From Tribonema minus (lineage: Eukaryota > Sar > Xanthophyceae > Tribonematales > Tribonemataceae): a stretch of DNA of 64,000 nt. The stretch is taken from the NCBI GenBank assembly GCA_017506865.1, contig JAFCMP010000100.1, positions 62,001 to 126,000 of the forward strand, read 5' to 3'. This document shows positions 1 through 11,480 of the stretch, piece after piece. The position numbers and the translations under genes are program-made. Below the pieces are notes generated by a model. The model saw only the letters and a program-made list of their open reading frames with translations. It searched no databases and had not been told where the DNA came from. The stretch's first letter is position 1. The number at the start of each line of letters is the position of its first letter.

Positions 1-3000
1 TCAAAGCCCTCAAAGACGATGCCCGTATAGTACGCGAGGCCCCGCACCACACTGCAAGGCAACAGAAAAGCACAGGATAATGTGGTGTGGGTGCTGCTTC
101 TGTCATGCTGCTCTAAGACGGACAGCGGATAGTGCGCAGCAGCATCAGCGCACCGGATCTGTCAAAGCCCTCAAATACGATGCCCGCATAGTATGCGAGC
201 CCCCGCACCACGCTGCAACGCAAAAAACAACCTAAGGATACTGGTTGGGTTCTGTGATGCTTTCAATATGGGTGGGCTTGAAGTTTGTGTTTGAAGCTGA
301 GCATTAATGCAACTGCTGCCCTGCAAACCAAACCCCAACCCTTGCTGCCTTGCCTGTGCTTTGCTTTTATCACTCTCAGATCTGTGAGCTCGCGTGGGTG
401 CTGCTGGTTAGCGGGCTGTAAAAGTGAAGTTTTGTGTTGATGTATGTACAGTAGTTGAGCTTTGATCACAAAGCTTCAACAGCTGTACTTCAACAACTGC
501 TTGCTGTGCTATAACAGTGTCAGCACTGGTGTCTGCTGATCACAGTTATGCTGTGGGTATTTTTTTCAACGCCCAACAACTGTCAGGAGCTGTCGCAATT
601 GCAGAGAGGCGTGTAGATGGTGGGATGTACCCATACCCCACATGTGCAGATGCAGGTTAAGGTCAGGTGCATCGTACCAGAGAAATGCATGAAATATGCT
701 AGGAATCGCGCCTGCTCTCAAGAGGTAGAAGGAATGCATGCATACATCAGGTAGGTATGCATCGTAGTATGGGGTAGGTGTGTTTCAGATGCCAGCCAGT
801 CAGTTCGCATACCCATACGCCTCTGCGAGATGACAATTGCAACATCGTGTAGCAGTGAGTAGGTTGTACGGATACGGTTTGCAATAGGTGCGTATCGCAC
901 CTTCATCAAATGCCGAGCAGGTAGGTAGGTATGCAATTTGCGTTGAATACATACCCATACGCCCCCGCGAGGTCACAATCGCTGCCACTCCTTCACGGCC
1001 GCCAATTACGCCTGTACCACTGCGTGTATGCATGTTTTGTATTGTACACAGTGTGTAGTACAGTAGTCGCATGTAAAATTTGTACATATCGTACCTTGCA
1101 TCGAACACCAGCCAGTCAGCATACCCATACGCCTCCGCCAGCTCAAACAGCCGCCGCAGCTCCCTCACGGCTGCAGAATCCGCCCCCACCGCCGCCTCCA
1201 GCGCGTCTATGCTCTTGCTCTCCATAACCGCCAGCAGTTTCGTGACGGTTTCGTCCGTCAGGCCGAGCGCTGCCATGTCGCTTCGTAGCGCATCCAGTGG
1301 CACCTGCGCACACCAAGAGCACTCAGGCCATAACCACATCACATGACCCAAGACGTGTACGCTCGATGATGTAGCTGTCTGTTTCTTGGCCTTGGTGGAA
1401 TGGCGCCACGCAACGCATTCCCAGAAGCACCTCTACAGCAGTTCCATGACAGTTTCATCGGTGAGGCCGAGCGCTGCCATGTCGTTGCGCAGCGGCACCT
1501 GCAGTCAACGGTTTCGCGAGAGTTTCACTAATCAGCCACAACAGTTTCGTGACAGTTTTGTCTGTCAGGCCGAGCACTGCCATGTAGTTCGAAGAGCATC
1601 CAGCGGTACCTGCTCGCACACAAGTAGGTTCACGTCGCAATCACTTGACATGACCGGGGACGTGCATGTTGGGTCTTTTTTCACTGCCCTTGGCGAACTG
1701 GGACTACGCAACACACCCCCAGAAGCACTTCTACAGCAGTTTCGTGGCAGTTTCGTCCGCGCTGCCGTTTCGCAGAGCACTCAGGCCATAAGCACATGAC
1801 ATGACTGGGGCAGCAAGTCCAGCGGCACCTGCAGCACGGCTCATACAACAAGCGCCCCAGATTAGGTGAAGCCACTTTTTGAAGAGCTGTGCCGCGCAAT
1901 TGGGAGCAAACACGGTCAGCAGTTTCGTGACAGTTTCACCGCTTAGGGGCGGGGGGGGCGGGAGCGATGCTGAGCACTGCTGTGATGTTTTTGTTGCAGC
2001 GTGTTCATCTCGGGTAGATTGAAGTTGAAGTGTGTTTTCCTGAAGCTCAAGTGTGACTCACCTTTTCTAGCTTGTCCACCAGCACGCACGTTGCGGCGTG
2101 CTTCGCCTCAGGGACCCCCAGAGACGTCATGATCTCCCCCAGCGCTGCGCGCGAGTTGACCTTCATTCCCACGTCTGCACTTGTGATGCCGATGTTAGTG
2201 AAGAAGCTCACAACCGCTGCTAGCAGCTCTGCCTCCGCTTCGACACCCTGTTTGCGCGAGATACCATGGCAGTGGCAGAACATCAGGTAGGGGTACAGTG
2301 GCGACTGCGCTCAAGTGGGTCTTAGTGGTGCAGCTTGCACTTCAACTGATGACAACACACAACTTCAACATAGGCCCTACAATCAGCACTTGTAATGCCG
2401 ACGTTAGATAAGAAGCTCGCGACTACCGCCAGCAGTTCGGCCTCCGCTTCAACGCCCTGTATGCACGCAATACCATAGCGGTGGCAGATACAGTATCAGG
2501 TGAAGGTCAGGGTTAATATTTGTGTCAATTGCGCTCAGGTAGGGCCTTTGAGGTGCAGCTCGACCTGCTGGGGAAGTCAATTTGAAGTTCATCCCAACGT
2601 CAACGCTTGTGATGCCAGTATTGAGGATGAAATTTGCGCGCTGAAAACTAGGGTTAGGGTTGGGGTTCAGGGCTAGGGTTAGCATGTGCCAACGCGCCTA
2701 CATGCACAGGTTCCCACCACTGTGGAGAGACAGTTCTGACTCAGGGATAGAAACAGAGCTGCAGTGGTGTTGTACCGTTCAGTGGTGGACAAACAGGAGT
2801 GTAGTGCGATTTGGTTTAGGGTTAGGGTTAGGGTGAGGTTTAGGGTTAGGGTTTGGCAGCCACGCAACATCTTGGTAACCGCTGCCACGCCTACAACAGT
2901 TGGAGCACAGCCCTGGTGCCTAATCTTCACCCTAGTCAGAACCCTGACTCTAACCCTAACCCCACCCTCAAGTGTGGTGGTTTCCGTGTCTATGACAACA

Positions 3001-6000
3001 GGCCTTGGTGACAGCAGTAACCCTGACCCTAATTGCAACCCTCATGTAAGCTAACCCTATTTTGAGCCCTCGACGCTGACCCTGACACCGCAATCCACGC
3101 CTGTACAGGTGTGTGTGTGCCACCGGTTGGCAGAATCTTGCGCAGCCTTGGGCCCACTCTAACCCTTACAAACCCTAACTCTAACCCTACGCCCTGAACC
3201 CTGTTGCCGCAGTTCATACGGTGGGTATCATACCTGTACCCCCCAGATGTCCATGTTCCACTGGTAGTGCTCGCGTCTGCAGCGTACTGTAGGGCCTCCC
3301 TCAACCCTGACTAATCATAACCGTTACTCGAACCCTACTTGTAACCCTAACCCTGCACTGTGTGACCCCTGCCACCACAGTTCGCACCTGTACCCCCCAG
3401 ATGTCCATGTTCCACTGGTAGTGCTCGCGTCTGCGGCCGCGCGTCATGCGCTCGTAGCGCCAGCACTGCGGCAGCGAGAACCACTTCACAGGCAGCGTAA
3501 CGCCGTTGCGCCGCGCCATTATCATTCGCGCCAGCGATGGCGTCATCTCTGCATGAACAAAGGTGCGCAGGAGTAGTGCGTTTGTGAGGGGGGAAAAGTG
3601 CGCTTTGAAGTGTACTCTAATGCTAGATACATTGCGCTACGCTAGATGAATGCCAGCACTGCGGCAGCGAGAACCACTTCACAGGCAGCGTGGCAGTGTT
3701 GCGGACACCCGCGCCAGCGATGGCATCATCTCTGAACGAGAGCAGCGATGAGCGCGAGTGCGTATGAATGCATATGATGCGTGTTCCCCAGTGTAGACAG
3801 GTGTATGTATGTATGCACTCGTATGCTTCATTGATATGTATACTTATCACCCAATCAGGTCTTGTGTTGGCTTGCGTGGCAGGTGTGTGCACCTGCACAC
3901 CTACATACCTACATGCCCCCCCCCCCCCCCCCCCCATGTCCCCAAAGTCACCCAGCTGCACACACGACTTGCCAGTGCACGCGAACTTGAGCACAGATCT
4001 GGCAGTATGCCCTACCAGTGCGAAGCGCATATTACTATGGTGTGAAGTTGTATGTACAGCATGCTATGCGAGTTGTGCTATGAGGCATACCCAATCACAG
4101 CGCCACGTGCATCTCCCCCCTGCCGTGAAAGTTGTACATTGCAGTAGGTCACACAAGCCATATGTGTAGACTAGAAGGTACAAGTGTGCAAAAAAAATAT
4201 TTGACATGACAAGTGTGTGCATACATACATACCCGGTCGCAGCGCCACGCGCCTCTCTCCCTTGTCCTCAAAGTTGTACAGCTGCTGCGTCACCTCCTCA
4301 CCGCTCTTGCGCACATACAGTGCCTCACTCTCCAGCACCGGCGCATCATATTCCTCAAATCCGTACTGTTCCGCAACCTGCAGAACCGACCACAGCAGGC
4401 GCAAGTGGGAGGAGGGCTGTGGGTACTGCATGTGCGTATGAAGGAGAATTTGTACAAGTGCACCGGCGTATGAGCACTGGCGCATCGTATTCCTTAAATC
4501 CGTACTGATCCGCAACCTGCAGAACCGACAGTAGCAGGCAGGAGAACGTGTGGGTATGTAGGTATGATGGATAATATCACGTACAGCCTCGCGCTCTCCA
4601 GCAGAGGTGTAGGCATGCAGGTATAATAGATAACAACGCGTACAGCGCCTCTAACCCTAACCCTAACCCAGCACCGGCGCATCAAATTCCTCGAATGCGT
4701 ACTGATCTGCAACCTGCACAAGCGAGTAGATGTATCATACTTTCAAGTTGAAGTTGAGGATGGAAGGCACGCGGCTATGAGCACTGGCGCATCATCTTCT
4801 TCCTCCAGGCACACACATGTATTTACCACTTCAAGTTGCAAATTGAAGTACAATACCATTACCGCCAACATACGTACGCTGCGCCAGTGCTGGAAGAACC
4901 ACGTCCTGAGCCGCATGTCTTCCGGGTGGTACATGTTCATCTACCACTTGAAGTAACAACATGAAGTACAACCTGATGGATATGGATGCTGCTAACCTAC
5001 AACATAAACTACATGCGTACCTTGCGCCAGTGGCAAAAGAGCCACGTCCTGAGCGGCGTGTCCTTCCAGGTACATGCATTCTAAGTTGCAACTTGAAGTA
5101 ACCACCGCATTTATGAATGCATACATACATACCTTGCGCCAGTGCCCAAAGAGCCACGTCCTGAGTCGCATGTCCTCTGGGTACATGTCGCGCGTGCCTT
5201 TCACGGGGTTCTGTACAGCCGAAGCAGCCAACAGGGTCTAGGGTTAGGGCCAACGGGTACCATGCACATGGGGTGCGTATTCATCCATCGGTGCTGGTTG
5301 CCGGCCCGGAGTCGCAGCAGCGCAACAAGAATTAGGGTTAGGGTCAAACAGTACAACGCAATGGGTGTGTGTCATTCAGCGGTTCTATTCAGCGGTTCTA
5401 ATCGACGGCACGGAGTCGCAGCAAGAAAGATTGCGGTTAGGGTTAACGGGTGTCATGGTTAGAGGGCATTTATGTATTGTGTGTTGTGCCACGCACACAC
5501 GCAAGCAGACGCCTGCAGTGCACTGTGTCTCTGACGAACCCTAATCCTAGCCCTAGCCCTACTCCTACTCCAAAACCTTGCCCTAACCCTAGTCCTAACC
5601 CCAGCCCTAAAACCAGCCCTACTGGTGCGCCCTTCAACGTTTATTCGGGTAGGGTTAGGGTTAGGGCAAGCGTCATGCAGATGCACCACGGACTTCGCGC
5701 AGAGCAAGGTTGAAGTTGGATTTGTACCCACAAACAGCGTTGGTTTCATGTCCACGGTTGAAAGGAGCAGGTGCGGGAGTGTATGACTATCACGCCGGTG
5801 AAGTCATACTTCAAATTTGCAGTACGTCTGCGATCCCAGCAACTTCTGGTTGATCGCAACGATATCAATGCGGCCCATGCACAAGGGCTCCGTGTCGTGA
5901 TGCAGTGGACAAAACTCTCAAAGCGCCTATTGCTGTTTGGAACTATGTGAGGACCACAAAATGAAATTGCCGCCTGTACCTTAGAGGGCTTCAGTGGATG

Positions 6001-7974
6001 ATGTGTTTGTGAGGGAACTTCATCTGCGGGATCTGGACTCAGAGTTGAACTCGGTTCTAAAACTTTCAAGTACGTGTGGAAACACCTGTGAGTATATGCA
6101 AACCTACAGCTGCTCGCACCGAACCACAGTGTTGACATGTGCGGCGGCACAGCTGTGTGCTGCTCTGAGTTGCATGAAGATTACACCATAATGGCTGTAT
6201 GTGTGAGTACGCAAGTCAGAGCTAGAGAGCCCACCATCATCACATGTATGTCAATAAAAGGGGAGCACTGCTGCACAGAATGCGCATACCATGGCGCTGC
6301 TGCCACTGCGGAAGCTGCTGCTACAGCAACAGAGCTGCAAGCATCGAGAATGACAGAGGCCATAACAGAAGTTCAACTCAGCAGAAGCTGCTGCAGCTGC
6401 TGCTGCTGCGCACCTGTAAGCATTAATACATGGAAACGGATCAGAAGAGCGTAGAGTTCTAGGTGACAAGGATCAATACATGAAAAAAAGGCAATTGAAA
6501 ACTTCAAATTGGTACATCAACTCGCCAGGTCCAGCGCTTCCGTGACAGCGTCCGCCTTCGCACGCTCTTCCGCATCCTGCAAACCATGATACGGGCACAG
6601 CTACACAGCCGCTAGGGGCACAGCTGTAAGCCTCAAACCATGACAGGACTTCAACTTGGTACTTCAACTCACCAGGTCCAGCGCTTCCGCGACAGCATCC
6701 GTCTTCGCACGCTTTTCCGCGTCCTGCAGCACAGCTGCGCTAGCCCGCTTCCCCCCGCCCCCACCGGGTGACAAGGATCAATGCATGATGAATTGCAATT
6801 GAAAACTTCAACTCACCAGGTCCAGTGCTTCTGCGACAGCGTCCATCTTCGCCCGCTTCTCCGCATCCTGCAGCACAGCTGCGCTAGCCCGCTTCCCCCC
6901 TCCCCCGCTGGTGGCGTTCGGCTCCGACTGCGTCGAAGAGAGCAACCGCGTGGCGCGTGTCGGTGCGCAGCAGCGGCTGCTGTGTTGCGCCGCCAGCCAT
7001 GATGCGCGCGGTAAGGCAAATGCTGCCACTCTGTAAGAGCCCCTACTGCCTGAGAGCACAGAAGGCAAGGTGATGGGAGCATGCCTGGATCAGCAGACGA
7101 TGGTTTGATGTATTGGCGTTGCGGAATTGTCACAGGAAAATAAAGAAATACAGGAGCATCAGCCAGTGAAAAATATATGGCAGTGGCGGACAGCACGCGC
7201 ATTGCACAAAGAAAATAAGTTGCACCCGGATATCGAACAGCTGCAGCATGAGAATAAGAGCAGGAAGTCAGCAGAGCAGCGCACTAGCAGCGGCAGCAGC
7301 AGCTCAGCTGTAAGATGTGTAGTAAAGAAGGCATCAATCACACGCGCAGTGCCAAGCGCAATGACGTAGTCGCAACAGCTACTGAAAGCAGTCATTTGAC
7401 ACACCGTCGACACCAGCACTACAGATCTGCCCCAGGAAAACAGCCAAGAAACAGGCATGCACTACTCAGTTGAACGGCAGAGGCATCAAAACTCAAATTT
7501 ATGGCATTTCTGATATGATGTGAACACCAACGACCACCTGATCAGCTCAAGAAGCAGTAGGGCAAAAGGCCTTGGTGCGAAGCAGAGGAAGGTGGCATGC
7601 AAGCGACGCGGTGCTGCAAATGCCGTGCTGCAGCAACAGCGACTCTCAACAAACATCACGTACTCTTCAATGCAAAAGCTTGATGCAGCATGTCGTATAA
7701 GGCTTGAAGAAGGGCCATTGTGCAAGCGCTGCACGCTCGCGAACTGTGCCATGGAGTTGAGTTGCACCAGACAGCCAGTACATCGGCTTCAGGCTGCAGC
7801 AGCACCAGTGAGTAAATTTAACACGCACGTGACCGGCACGCCTGAAAACACGACACCTTGTACATGCCTCTGGCAGGCAGCAAATATGCAATCAGCGGTG
7901 ACAACAACCTCAGGTCTGACGTAAGAACATGCAGCTCACCCACCCAGGCACGAGGCTGCCAGAGCGAGCAGCAT
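1..7974 (-). CDS. HARS: Plastid-type histidyl-tRNA synthetase, 8 exons seen, 3' part beyond the left edge
   Basis: Class II synthetase that charges tRNA-His. Exons in coding order: 7974-7940, 7030-6817, 5210-5133, 4377-4233, 3548-3388, 2247-2062, 1303-1095 and 51-1 (cut by the window edge). All have GT-AG borders and matching codon phase. Seen in the translation: [12 protein letters not shown] at the start of the core, [12 protein letters not shown] (motif 1 region), [24 protein letters not shown] (motif 2 with its arginines), [16 protein letters not shown], and [13 protein letters not shown] (HisA motif). The first exon gives [12 protein letters not shown]; spliced to VAAFALPR it makes a signal peptide with F after the alanines, followed by a basic, Ser/Thr/Arg-rich stretch, so plastid import is inferred. 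The family extends roughly 200 residues further (anticodon-binding domain), which should lie to the left. Nearly every junction has decayed copies of itself in the adjoining intron. Confidence 0.9.
163..226 (-). repeat. Copy of HisRS exon 8 acceptor and exon start
   Basis: About 162 bp upstream of the true acceptor lies a near copy of the first roughly 50 coding bases ([13 protein letters not shown] region) and its 3' splice site. It differs at several positions and is not needed for the reading frame. Confidence 0.8.
615..1035 (-). repeat. Copies of HisRS exon 7 donor end
   Basis: Two clear fragments (about 784-835 and 940-1020) and one faint one (about 620-650) repeat the end of exon 7, the part coding [14 protein letters not shown], plus intron sequence after the donor. 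They lie downstream of the true donor at 1095 in coding direction. Confidence 0.7.
1440..1985 (-). repeat. Array of HisRS exon 7 acceptor copies
   Basis: At least four decayed copies of the acceptor and exon start (coding [23 protein letters not shown]) lie at about 1440-1510, 1530-1615, 1730-1830 and 1910-1945. Each keeps the phrase coding [10 protein letters not shown] in recognisable form, with other parts scrambled. A related array lies at 38665-38900 in another gene. Confidence 0.8.
2385..2645 (-). repeat. Copies of HisRS exon 6 acceptor and exon start
   Basis: Two fragments (about 2385-2480 and 2575-2640) resemble the start of exon 6 (coding [24 protein letters not shown]). They are separated from the exon and from each other by intron sequence; the following intron sequence holds TTAGGG-type repeats. 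Confidence 0.75.
2640..3360. repeat. Interstitial telomere-type repeats in HisRS intron, with a copy of exon 5 donor end
   Basis: Short runs of TTAGGG on the plus strand (2645-2690, 2815-2860) and of CCCTAA (2940-2965, 3020-3060, 3170-3200, 3310-3355) fill this intron. A donor-side copy of exon 5 (coding [12 protein letters not shown], with donor) lies at 3205-3300, about 170 bp downstream of the true donor. Confidence 0.75.
3648..4145 (-). repeat. Copies of HisRS exon 5 acceptor end and exon 4 donor end; poly-C tract
   Basis: 3648-3740 repeats the start of exon 5 (coding [14 protein letters not shown]) next to its acceptor. 4082-4145 repeats the end of exon 4 (coding [17 protein letters not shown]). 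Between them is a homopolymer run of about 20 C at 3917-3936 and GTAT-type microsatellite sequence. Confidence 0.7.
4470..5085 (-). repeat. Copies of HisRS exon 4 acceptor end and exon 3 donor end
   Basis: 4470-4530, 4660-4725 and 4775-4805 resemble the start of exon 4 ([16 protein letters not shown]) with its acceptor. 4880-4940 and 5018-5075 resemble the end of exon 3 ([16 protein letters not shown]) with its donor. The intron between exons 3 and 4 therefore holds decayed copies of both of its ends. Confidence 0.8.
5240..5700. repeat. Interstitial telomere-type repeats
   Basis: Runs of TTAGGG at 5235-5245, 5332-5345, 5430-5442 and 5647-5668, and of CCCTAA and variants at 5535-5615, within the HisRS intron between exons 2 and 3. 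Orientation changes within the intron. No coding exon was recognised in 5211-6816. Confidence 0.8.
6515..6745 (-). repeat. Copies of HisRS exon 2 donor end
   Basis: Two copies (about 6520-6585 and 6660-6745) of the end of exon 2 (coding [16 protein letters not shown]) with the donor and the following GTGAGTTGAAG. Both are close to the true donor at 6817. The nearer copy also reaches into the poly-glycine part of the exon. Confidence 0.85.
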
Positions 7975-8143
7975 GGTTGGACCAGTTGGCCGTTGGCGGT
8001 GGCGCCCCATGGGTTGCAGAGTCCAAGCAGCTCTCACACTCTCCTCAAACAGCAACAGCTCGGCCTCTAGCTCAAGTGGAAGCAGATGACGCGCCTAACC
8101 TTTTTATTACGACACTTGTGTAATTGGTGGTGCTGAGACTCAC

Positions 8144-8208
8144 CCAACTCCGCACGCGGGAGACGGTGCAGCACGACTGCCCTCGTCTCCCAGAACTCCT
8201 TGCTGGTA
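8144..8208 (-). other. Exon-like segment, gene unknown
   Basis: A 65-bp segment bounded by a good acceptor (CCCGCAG) and a good donor (GTGAGT) on the minus strand, 170 bp upstream of the HisRS start codon. One frame reads TSKEFWETRAVVLHRLPRAELG. It could be a HisRS leader exon or part of a separate gene; I do not recognise it. The flanks 7975-8143 and 8209-8900 show no other supported gene. Confidence 0.3.
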
Positions 8209-8924
8209 CTGCGGGCTTCTCCAGGGTTTCAGGAGTGCTTGCTTGGAGCATCATGCAGCTGCGAAGTGGCGTGGTGTGAGTGTCAATCCGCAGCTGTGAG
8301 CGAGTACTCAGGCTCATCAGCAGCACAGCAATTTTGCTGCAGCTGCATCGCTGCCTGCTGGAAGTGCTGGGTCTGTCGCTGCGCTGGTGCAGGCAAGCCG
8401 CTTCACCCTGGCGCGACCCAGGCAACACACATCACGCACATACATCAGGTGGGCGCTTGTGCTGCAACTGCTGCTTATACAGCGACAGCGCTTGCTGTGC
8501 CGTTGTACGAGCAAAGGGCATGGATAGTATTGTAAATAATAACTACATATATGTATTTTACTTCGTCGAGCAACATTTTGAACTGGTGCACTTGATGGAC
8601 ACTTGGATCCAAGTGCCTGGGTTACACGCGTCGACGTGATCTGCAAATCACAGCACTCTACGGAATCAATTGATCAGTCGTGCATTCCTTTTTCGTCGGC
8701 TACTCGAGCACGCAACCTCGTTTGAAATTTCCCCCCCGATTGATGCTGTACAGCTTTATGCAGTTGTTTCAAATTAGGCACGTGCCTGGTGTTGTCTGTT
8801 GGCGCTTCAAATCTGCAGTGGCGTCGATGGTGCTGGCATCATGACCCCTTCTTTGGGCTGCCGTCATGCCATGCTAATATTCCCGCCGTACTTTGCCCCT
8901 GCCCCTCCCCCCCAGCCACAGCAG

Positions 8925-9815
8925 CTTTCTTTGGAGTCCTTTTGTGGAGGAGCTCTTGAGGGAGTCCCAGGAGTCTGTGCTACCGCCCAGCGGCAACATC
9001 CCCTCGATAAGTCACGGTATTTCAAAGGCTGTGCTCAGGACCTACGAGAACGAGGCAGGGCAGCTGCCCCCATCCTGAGGCCACTGGCAGGACGAGCGGC
9101 TGAGATGCAAGCCCGTCGCCTGCTCTCTAGAGAAAGTGCTCCGCCGCCATACATGGCACGCGGAACATTCAGAACGCCATGCAGACCATCAGCGCACGTT
9201 GTGATTGCAAGGTGCGCCTCCTGGCGTCCCTGCTCTCCAACTACATCTGCGACTGGGCGCACAGCCAGGTCGCGCTGCGGCCCTTCCCTCAGAGGCCACT
9301 GAGAACTTCAAGTTGAACTTCTTTCTTGTTCTTTTAAAAGCGTGTCAAGAAGAAATCATTGTCGGCATGCCTGACATGCCCAAAGCACTCCAGGGGCACG
9401 CAAGACAAAAGTTCAACTTGAAGTTCTCACTGGTCTCGGCCGCGGGAAGGACCTGCGCCAGGGCCATGTGCCAGTCGCTGATGTAATTGGCCAGCAGGGA
9501 CGACTGGTGGTGCAGCTTGCCCCCACGCATGCGCTGATCCTCTGCATGGTGTTCTGTACGTTCCGCGTGCTATGGCGGTGAAGCGCTTTCTCCAGAGAGC
9601 GGGGGATGGTCATGTGCCTCAGCCGCACAATGTGTTCTTGGCCTGGGGGCAGCCGCCCTGCCTCATTCTCGTACGTCCTGAGCGCGGTCTGTGAAGTGCC
9701 GCTGTTTGCTGTTGGGCGGAAGTTCTCGCTGGGTGGCAACACAAATGCCTGGAGCTCCCACCAGAGTACCAGAAAAGAGTTCATCGGTATGTCTTGCCGC
9801 ACTGCTGGCTGCATT
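8925..9815. repeat. Imperfect inverted repeat, arms of about 390 bp
   Basis: The plus strand from about 8925 to 9320 matches the minus strand from about 9815 to 9415, at roughly 70-75% by eye, around a spacer of about 90 bp whose edges carry AACTTCAAGTTGAAC in opposite directions. Both arms can code LRTYENEAG followed by LPP, and the minus arm is open for about 130 codons without an intron. The similarity of the peptides suggests the repeat unit was once coding. I do not recognise the protein. A palindromic duplication of a gene fragment is the simplest reading. Confidence 0.7.
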
Positions 9816-10100
9816 CACACAGCTTGCCAAACTGCCTGCGCGGGACCAGCTCCCAAGGTGCTGCTTCAGCAGCACCCTGTGCAGTGCGGTGCATACTGTT
9901 GAAGTTTACTGTTGAAGTTGGAGGCCCGTAACTCCCACCACTGGGCCACCAGAGTTCGTCATGAGAGTTTCTCGGCATGTCTTGCCGCACTGCTGGCTGC
10001 ATGCACGCAGCTTGCCGGGCTGCCTGCCCGGAAAGCGCTCCCAAGGTGTTGCTTCAGCAGCCCTGTGGCGCACACTGTTGAAGTTTGCTGTTGAAGTTTA
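9745..10100. repeat. Tandem duplication of about 175 bp
   Basis: 9760-9915 and 9950-10100 are two copies of the same stretch (core TGTCTTGCCGCACTGCTGGC). It begins inside the minus arm of the neighbouring inverted repeat. Both end in GTTGAAGTTT. From 10101 to 11340 I see no supported gene; an open minus frame at 10821-10531 of 96 codons has no ATG start and no family I know. Confidence 0.65.
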
Positions 10101-11339
10101 GTGGCCTCGCCTGGGCCGCAGCGTCGCCATCGCAGGCCGTGTATGCGCCGCTGCTTTCACTAGTTCAAAAGGTTGTCCAGCTTGACACTGACCTGCGAGG
10201 CTTGCCAGGCGGATGCTACATTATAGACAGACAGGGTGCATACGACTACAACGGCTCGGCAAGCAAGTCAGTAATAGTCAACTAGTTGTGGATGCTGGGA
10301 TTGAGAGCAGGCGCAGTGCCATAGCCTATATGGGAAATGATTTACCTGGACCAAGTTTGCAATGTGGAGCACTGTGGACAGTTGAAGTTTGAATGAACAT
10401 TTGAACTTCAAATGAACAGAACGCATACTCTTCAAGCCACTGACAGCCTACTGCATTTAGAAAGAAGATCTTGGTACCGTTGGTGATTTACTGCGTATAT
10501 GCTGCACTTTCAGCTTGATCTAGCCAAGCGTTAGAAGGAGATTTGGCTCAGGACTACCATTACGATAGGTGCACCTACAAGAGTGTAATCCTCGATACTT
10601 TTGGCACACACCAGAAGGTGCATGTCAGACATGTCAGCAGTGCATGAAATTAAGTACTCCACAATGCCAGGCGTCTCAGAGTTGTGCCAACATTTGAAGA
10701 GAAGTCCACCTGGATAGGCACATAAACACCAGGTGTCCAAGGCGATGCTGCATCCAGTGATCAATGTGGTCACAATACAAACGCAAGAGCACACAAGAAG
10801 GCATAGGACCAGCAGGCTCAAGACAAAACACCTTCAGGATGTTGGATGGTGTTTATCTACATGACTGGTTGTATACTTGACGTACAACACGTACGCGTTC
10901 AAGTTCAAGTTGACAACGCCTCACACCCTCCCTCAAGCTAACAAATGGGCCTCTCCTCTCTCTCTCTCTCCACAACAGGTGGGTCTTCCTTCCTTTCCGG
11001 CCGCCGGTGTGCAGCACCGCCACAAACGCGCTAATAAGGTGCACATGCGCCACAAGCGCGCCAACATTGAATGTGCACACGCGCGCATATGCCGCAACGG
11101 CATATATACGTGGCCTCATTCGGCCCCGCTCCCCCTTTGTTCACCCCTCTCTGCTGCTATGCACATTCGGAAGTTCGCTCTTGAAGTCCGCACCGCGGTG
11201 TCAACAGATTCAGATGCAATGAAACACACAGAGGATTTGCGTGTACCTACATACCCCCCCACCGTCACGCACAGCCAGCGAACTCTCGCTGTACACAAAC
11301 TTTATACACAACGGCCCAACCGACGCCCCCTTGCCTCAG

Positions 11340-11480
11340 TGACTCTGAGTCAGACTCGACGCGCTAGAGTCAACAGCGCCATCACTGTACCCCAATACTC
11401 TGAGCCAGACTCGACAGTAGAGTCAAACAGCGCCGTGCCGCAGTTACTCAGAGTCGGACTCGATGCTAGAGTCGACGGCC
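11340..11480 (-). repeat. Triplicated stop-codon end of the unrecognised plastid gene
   Basis: The last coding bases (acidic tail SSIESDSE plus stop) recur at about 11344-11375 and 11395-11432, directly downstream of the true stop at 11444-11446. The phrase ACTCTGAGTCAGACTCGA is the common core. Edge copying is thus not limited to splice sites. Confidence 0.75.
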
